Positions 23,735 to 27,168 of a stretch of DNA of 27,168 nucleotides are shown here, piece after piece (position 1 is the first letter of the stretch; the number at the start of each line of letters is the position of its first letter). The stretch is from CAYYGL01 sp964471235. Its GTDB lineage: Bacteria; Calditrichota; Calditrichia; RBG-13-44-9; J075. The stretch is from contig CAYYGL010000052.1 in assembly GCA_964471235.1 (NCBI GenBank), forward strand, positions 1-27,168. Reading direction: 5' to 3'. The notes below the pieces were generated by a model. That model searched no databases, had not been told where the DNA came from, and saw only the letters and a program-made list of their open reading frames with translations. The position numbers and the translations under genes were made by a program.

Positions 23735-24021
23735 TCCGGCAGGCAGGTTCCGGTGGTAAATATTGCAGCTTACTTGAGCAGCATCATTTTCCGGGTTTGA
23801 ATGAAAGACCCGGCTTCCAGACGATACAGGTAGATTCCGCTGGGCAGGTTCCCGGCGTTTACTTTAACCGAATATTCTCCGGCAGGTTGTTCCCGGTTTA
23901 CCAATGTCATGATCTCCCGACCCAACAAATCGTAAACCGTAAGACGCACTTGGCTACTCCGGGGCAATTGATAGAAGATCGTAGTGGATGGATTGAACGG
24001 ATTGGGATAATTCTGCCCCAG
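23735..24021. repeat. 287-bp identical repeat, copy 2 (T9SS tag plus 3' flank)
   Basis: Same orientation and sequence as 16116-16402. Includes the stop codon of the 23770 gene and the end of the sorting-domain codons. The sequences just outside both ends differ. Confidence 0.93.
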
Positions 24022-25803
24022 TTGAAACGTTGCGGGGGTTTGCGATTCATCACTAACCGGGTGCTCATCAGGCGTAATGCCGGTGATGACATCATTGATT
24101 TGAACTTCCCGGGAATAAATGGTGACCCCGTTGGAATCAATCTGACACTGGTAGGTGCCAAAATCTGCCGGGGAAATGGCAGAGAAGCTAAGAATTGCCG
24201 TATGTGTCCCGGAAAGGTTGCCGCCATCGTTCAACGGGATGCCGTTCCGCAGCCACTGGTACTGGTTGCCGGTGCGCATGGCGTGAATTCTAAACGTTGC
24301 CTGGAACATTGCCGAATCCGGGATTGCCGCCTGTTGAGGGGCGGTTCCGTTTAACTCGACCGGCCCGGATTGCCATTGACCGGCATTCTCCAAATTCCCA
24401 TCGATATTAAATAATAAACCGTAGTTGTGATTGTTGAAAACAATGGAGCCCTGGTTTTGAATATTTCCGGTCACAGTAATGGTAAGGGGATTATTAAAAT
24501 TATCGTTTACCTGAAAAACACCCTCAACTACCAGGTTGCCTTCAAACATCAGATTCGAAATAGTGCGGGCTGTTCCGTCCAGGATGACGTTCTGATAAAC
24601 CGGTGCGCCGCCGATAGTGGCAGTTTGTTCTAATAGTGAGTTGTCATTGCAGTGGATTCGATTGTGGTTACCGACCAGGCTATCCACTCGCAGGGTTGAG
24701 TTCAATTGCAAAAATAAATCATGCCCTGGTTGTAAAACCAACTTTCTGATTTTAATATCCACATCATCAAATCGTAAGGAGGTATCGGAAACCACTGTAG
24801 AAGTCAACGCCCAGACTTGTGTGGGGTTAAAAGTGTCATTGAGATCCGTGTACAGGTAATAGGTACCGGTGCCGGTAAAGTTAAGGAAATTAGATTGCCA
24901 GAATCCCATATTGGAAACATTCCCCTCGCAATCCCACATCAACCCATACCCATGATTGTTTTCGAGAATCGCCCCGTTATTCTCAATATTGCCGGTTACA
25001 GTAATTGTTCGAGAATTATTAAAATTATCGATTATTCGCAATGTGTCATCAATAACGATGCTACCGTTCACCGTCACATTTGTATTCAGCAGGGTTTCCC
25101 CCTGGATGTGAACATCCTGGAAAAGCGGTGCCCCCGCTCCAATGGCGCCATTGATCCAGGAACTGGCATCTCCAGCAATGGCATTATCCTGTCCGATCAC
25201 TTCATCTACCCGAAGAATCGAGCCGTTGAGAAAATGGAACGTCGTGGGTTGTTGGGTGACGTGATCCAGTTGTAATTCCAGTTTATGCGCCCGAAATTCC
25301 ACATTATCCAGGAACGCATCCCGATCGGAGATGATGTGAGCGCTATCAGCGTAAACAAAAGTGGGTGAAAAGAGGGAACCCGGTTCCGCACGCAGTATGT
25401 GGTTCAGGGTATCCTCAAAGACAATTTGAAACGATTTCCAGGTGCCCTCGTTGTACAGGTCGCCACCAATGGTAAAAGCAAGGGGGAAAAGCGTGTTGTC
25501 GCCGTCAATTGTTCCCTGGTTCCAGATAGTGCCGCTGGCGGTAAACATATATGGTTGAACGTTGGATTGCGCCATCAGAGATCCACCGGGCTCAATGGTC
25601 AGGTTATGGCAAAATGTTAACCCTTCTACGGTAACCGGTCCCACTAACACCACATCATCTCCCGGTGCAGGAACCACGCCATCCACCCAGGTAGAGGGTT
25701 GGTCCCAGGGTCCCCCCTGTAAAGTGGAGTACACCTGCGCCTGACCAATCAGGAGATAAAGCGTCATTAGAAAAAAACTTAAGACCAATGAAGATTTTAC
25801 CAT
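23770..25803 (-). CDS. T9SS-secreted beta-helix-like protein with Ig-like domain
   Basis: 677 residues. Signal peptide 1-22 (VLSFFLMTLYLLIGQA). Residues ~28-75 (GGPWDQPSTWVDGVVPAPGD, then NLTIEPGGSL) match the start of many secreted right-handed-helix proteins of this group. Then come beta-strand repeats with two long related blocks at about 190-310 and 366-485, sharing LRVD, DNFNN, ITVTGNI and NxxYGL. An Ig-like segment follows at ~495-571 (YQWLRNGIPL, ADFGTYQC). Residues 592-677 are the T9SS sorting domain, identical to that of the 16151 gene. AAAGGAG precedes the ATG. Probably a surface adhesin or glycan-interacting protein; no enzyme motif was seen. Confidence 0.9.
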   Translation of the reverse strand: MVKSSLVLSFFLMTLYLLIGQAQVYSTLQGGPWDQPSTWVDGVVPAPGDDVVLVGPVTVEGLTFCHNLTIEPGGSLMAQSNVQPYMFTASGTIWNQGTIDGDNTLFPLAFTIGGDLYNEGTWKSFQIVFEDTLNHILRAEPGSLFSPTFVYADSAHIISDRDAFLDNVEFRAHKLELQLDHVTQQPTTFHFLNGSILRVDEVIGQDNAIAGDASSWINGAIGAGAPLFQDVHIQGETLLNTNVTVNGSIVIDDTLRIIDNFNNSRTITVTGNIENNGAILENNHGYGLMWDCEGNVSNMGFWQSNFLNFTGTGTYYLYTDLNDTFNPTQVWALTSTVVSDTSLRFDDVDIKIRKLVLQPGHDLFLQLNSTLRVDSLVGNHNRIHCNDNSLLEQTATIGGAPVYQNVILDGTARTISNLMFEGNLVVEGVFQVNDNFNNPLTITVTGNIQNQGSIVFNNHNYGLLFNIDGNLENAGQWQSGPVELNGTAPQQAAIPDSAMFQATFRIHAMRTGNQYQWLRNGIPLNDGGNLSGTHTAILSFSAISPADFGTYQCQIDSNGVTIYSREVQINDVITGITPDEHPVSDESQTPATFQLGQNYPNPFNPSTTIFYQLPRSSQVRLTVYDLLGREIMTLVNREQPAGEYSVKVNAGNLPSGIYLYRLEAGSFIQTRKMMLLK

Positions 25804-26097
25804 ATCGTCTCCTTTCTGGTTATGGGCATTTGATGCCAGTGAATCGGATTAAAAACCTCAGTTTGGTAGATTTTCGAATAAAATTTGAAAATCATTACCT
25901 TTTTATCGTTGGAAAACGCGCATTTTGATACGTTATTGAAACAATAGCGAAGAATTCAGATGGAGCGATTTGAGGGCCGAAAATATTACAAACTCGCCTT
26001 ATCAACGGAAGTTTTCCTCCTACTATTAACACGTCACCAAACCGGTGTTCTCCACCGGGGTCGACTGGCTATGGTGCAAGAAACAAGAAGGAAAATC
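25804..26097. other. Divergent promoter region, T9SS gene / kinase
   Basis: 294 bases between divergent genes. It must hold two promoters, but I cannot assign boxes with confidence. AAGAAGG precedes the kinase ATG at 26098. An in-frame ATG at 26071 would add 9 residues but lacks a ribosome site. Confidence 0.45.
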
Positions 26098-27168
26098 ATG
26101 AACAGCGAACAGTGGCAAAAAGTGCAGGAATTGTTTGAAGAAGCGCTCTTAAAAACCGCTTCGGAACGAGAAGAGTTATTGCAAAACGTGCGTCGGGTAA
26201 ATCCGGAGCTCTACCGGGAAGTGGCATCTCTTTTAGCGGCAGACAGTCACACCCATGATCTCCTGAAAAGCCCTGCCTTCGGTGCCCTCGATTTCGCAGA
26301 GTCGCTGACGCTAACCGGGCAGCAGATTGGTCCCTATCGGATAGTGGAAGCGATTGGCATTGGCGGGATGGGCGCGGTGTACCTGGCAGAACGCGCCGAC
26401 GGGCAGTTTGAGCAGGAGGTGGCGCTGAAGCTCATCAAACCGGGCATGGCATCCGAACACATGTTAAAGCGGTTCCACAGCGAACGACAGATACTGGCGC
26501 GGCTGGAGCATCCCCATATCGCCCGGCTGTTGGACGGCGGGATCACCCAAGAAGGCGCGCCGTTCTTTGCCATGGAATATATCCGGGGAGAGCCCATCTC
26601 CGATTACTGCGACCGCCATTGTTTACCCCTTGAAGCCCGTCTGAAACTGTTTACCCTGGTGTGTTCCGCTGTTCAATATGCCCACCGTAACCTGGTGGTG
26701 CACCGCGATTTAAAACCGAACAACATCCTGATTACTGAAGATGGGGTCGTTAAATTGCTGGATTTTGGGATTGCCCGAATGGTGGATGAAGAGAGTCTGC
26801 TGACTGATGGGCAAACCCTCACCCGGGTGGGCATGCGGGTCTTAACTCCGGAATACGCCTCCCCGGAACAGGTGCGCGGCGAACCGGTCACTACGGCCAG
26901 CGATCTCTACTCGCTGGGTGTTCTCCTTTACGAATTGCTCTCCGGGCAGCGACCGTATGAAGTGAGCAGCACCTCGCCGCTGGAACTGGAAAAAATCATC
27001 TGCCACACTGCCCCTCCCAAACCCAGCACCGCCTTTAAACAGTTGGCACATCCCCAACCGGAACCATCTGATGAATGCACTCCGGCAGAGATCGCCCGCC
27101 GGCGGAGCACCTCTCCCGAAAAATTGAAGAAGCGGCTCTCCGGCGACCTGGATACCATCTGCCTGATG
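26098..27168 (+). CDS. Serine/threonine protein kinase (3' end outside window)
   Basis: 357 codons without a stop up to the window edge. N-terminal ~70 residues (QWQKVQELFEEALLKTASER, ending in LLKSPAFG) are the usual lead of kinases linked with ECF sigma factors in Planctomycetes, Acidobacteria and FCB groups. The kinase domain is complete in its motifs: GIGGMGAVYLA (87-97), K111 (VALKLI), E129, HRDLKPNN (202-209, catalytic D204), DFG (222-224), TPEYASPEQ activation end, ASDLYSLGVLLYELLSG. The part after ~305 ends with RLSGDLDTICLM, typical of members that continue into TPR repeats, which are not visible here. The likely partner is the TIGR02999-type sigma factor at 15254. Confidence 0.96.
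   Translation, partial: MNSEQWQKVQELFEEALLKTASEREELLQNVRRVNPELYREVASLLAADSHTHDLLKSPAFGALDFAESLTLTGQQIGPYRIVEAIGIGGMGAVYLAERADGQFEQEVALKLIKPGMASEHMLKRFHSERQILARLEHPHIARLLDGGITQEGAPFFAMEYIRGEPISDYCDRHCLPLEARLKLFTLVCSAVQYAHRNLVVHRDLKPNNILITEDGVVKLLDFGIARMVDEESLLTDGQTLTRVGMRVLTPEYASPEQVRGEPVTTASDLYSLGVLLYELLSGQRPYEVSSTSPLELEKIICHTAPPKPSTAFKQLAHPQPEPSDECTPAEIARRRSTSPEKLKKRLSGDLDTICLM

Overview
The window most likely comes from a Gram-negative FCB-group bacterium outside the classical Bacteroidota (Calditrichota, KSB1 or Ignavibacteria-like). The evidence is four secreted proteins with a type IX secretion (T9SS) C-terminal sorting domain of the 'QNYPNPFNP...TRKMLLLK' kind, an ECF sigma factor of the TIGR02999 type, a matching Ser/Thr kinase, an outer-membrane barrel protein and a lipoprotein. 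The two tyrosine-catabolism dioxygenases need O2, so the organism probably meets oxygen. This placement is inferred from gene content only.

Layout. 1-4540 (+): the end of a sensor histidine kinase, an NtrC-type sigma-54 activator, then a coiled-coil periplasmic protein coupled (ATGA) to an outer-membrane barrel protein. 4669-5198 (-): a DUF4160/DUF2442 pair whose DUF4160 gene is broken by three separate lesions. 5588-5779: a cluster of strong GC-rich palindromes. 5887-6933 (+): an orphan XdhC-type maturation factor. 7032-9526 (-): hmgA and hppD, which turn 4-hydroxyphenylpyruvate into maleylacetoacetate. 9872-10571 (-): a HigB/HigA-like toxin-antitoxin pair. 11069-11631 (-): a small ABM-fold protein behind a decayed GNAT acetyltransferase. 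11774-14152 (-): the standout gene, a lipoprotein joining a cholesterol-dependent-cytolysin (CDC) pore-forming region to a C-terminal seven-repeat FG-GAP/VCBS propeller in place of the CDC membrane-binding domain 4. 14463-14954 (+): a small two-gene module with DUF2283. 15254-15829 (+): the ECF sigma factor. 16151-25803: four T9SS cargo proteins on both strands. 26098-end (+): the Ser/Thr kinase, cut by the window edge.

Between the genes there are two layers of non-coding structure. One is short 'stutter' words of 7-10 bp repeated 2-6 times in several spacers, with a different word in almost every block. The other is several families of REP-like palindromes. One palindrome family between 14.28 and 16.05 kb keeps a TCC[C/G] loop while the stem sequence changes with its complement. 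A 287-bp stretch covering the last ~84 codons (the sorting domain) plus the 3' flank is identical in two T9SS genes 7.6 kb apart, which suggests recent gene conversion or cassette spread of the secretion tag.

Main points for follow-up: the CDC-propeller lipoprotein, the identical T9SS tag cassette, the covarying hairpin family, the stutter words and the broken DUF4160 gene. Everything here was read by eye; no database search or folding program was run.
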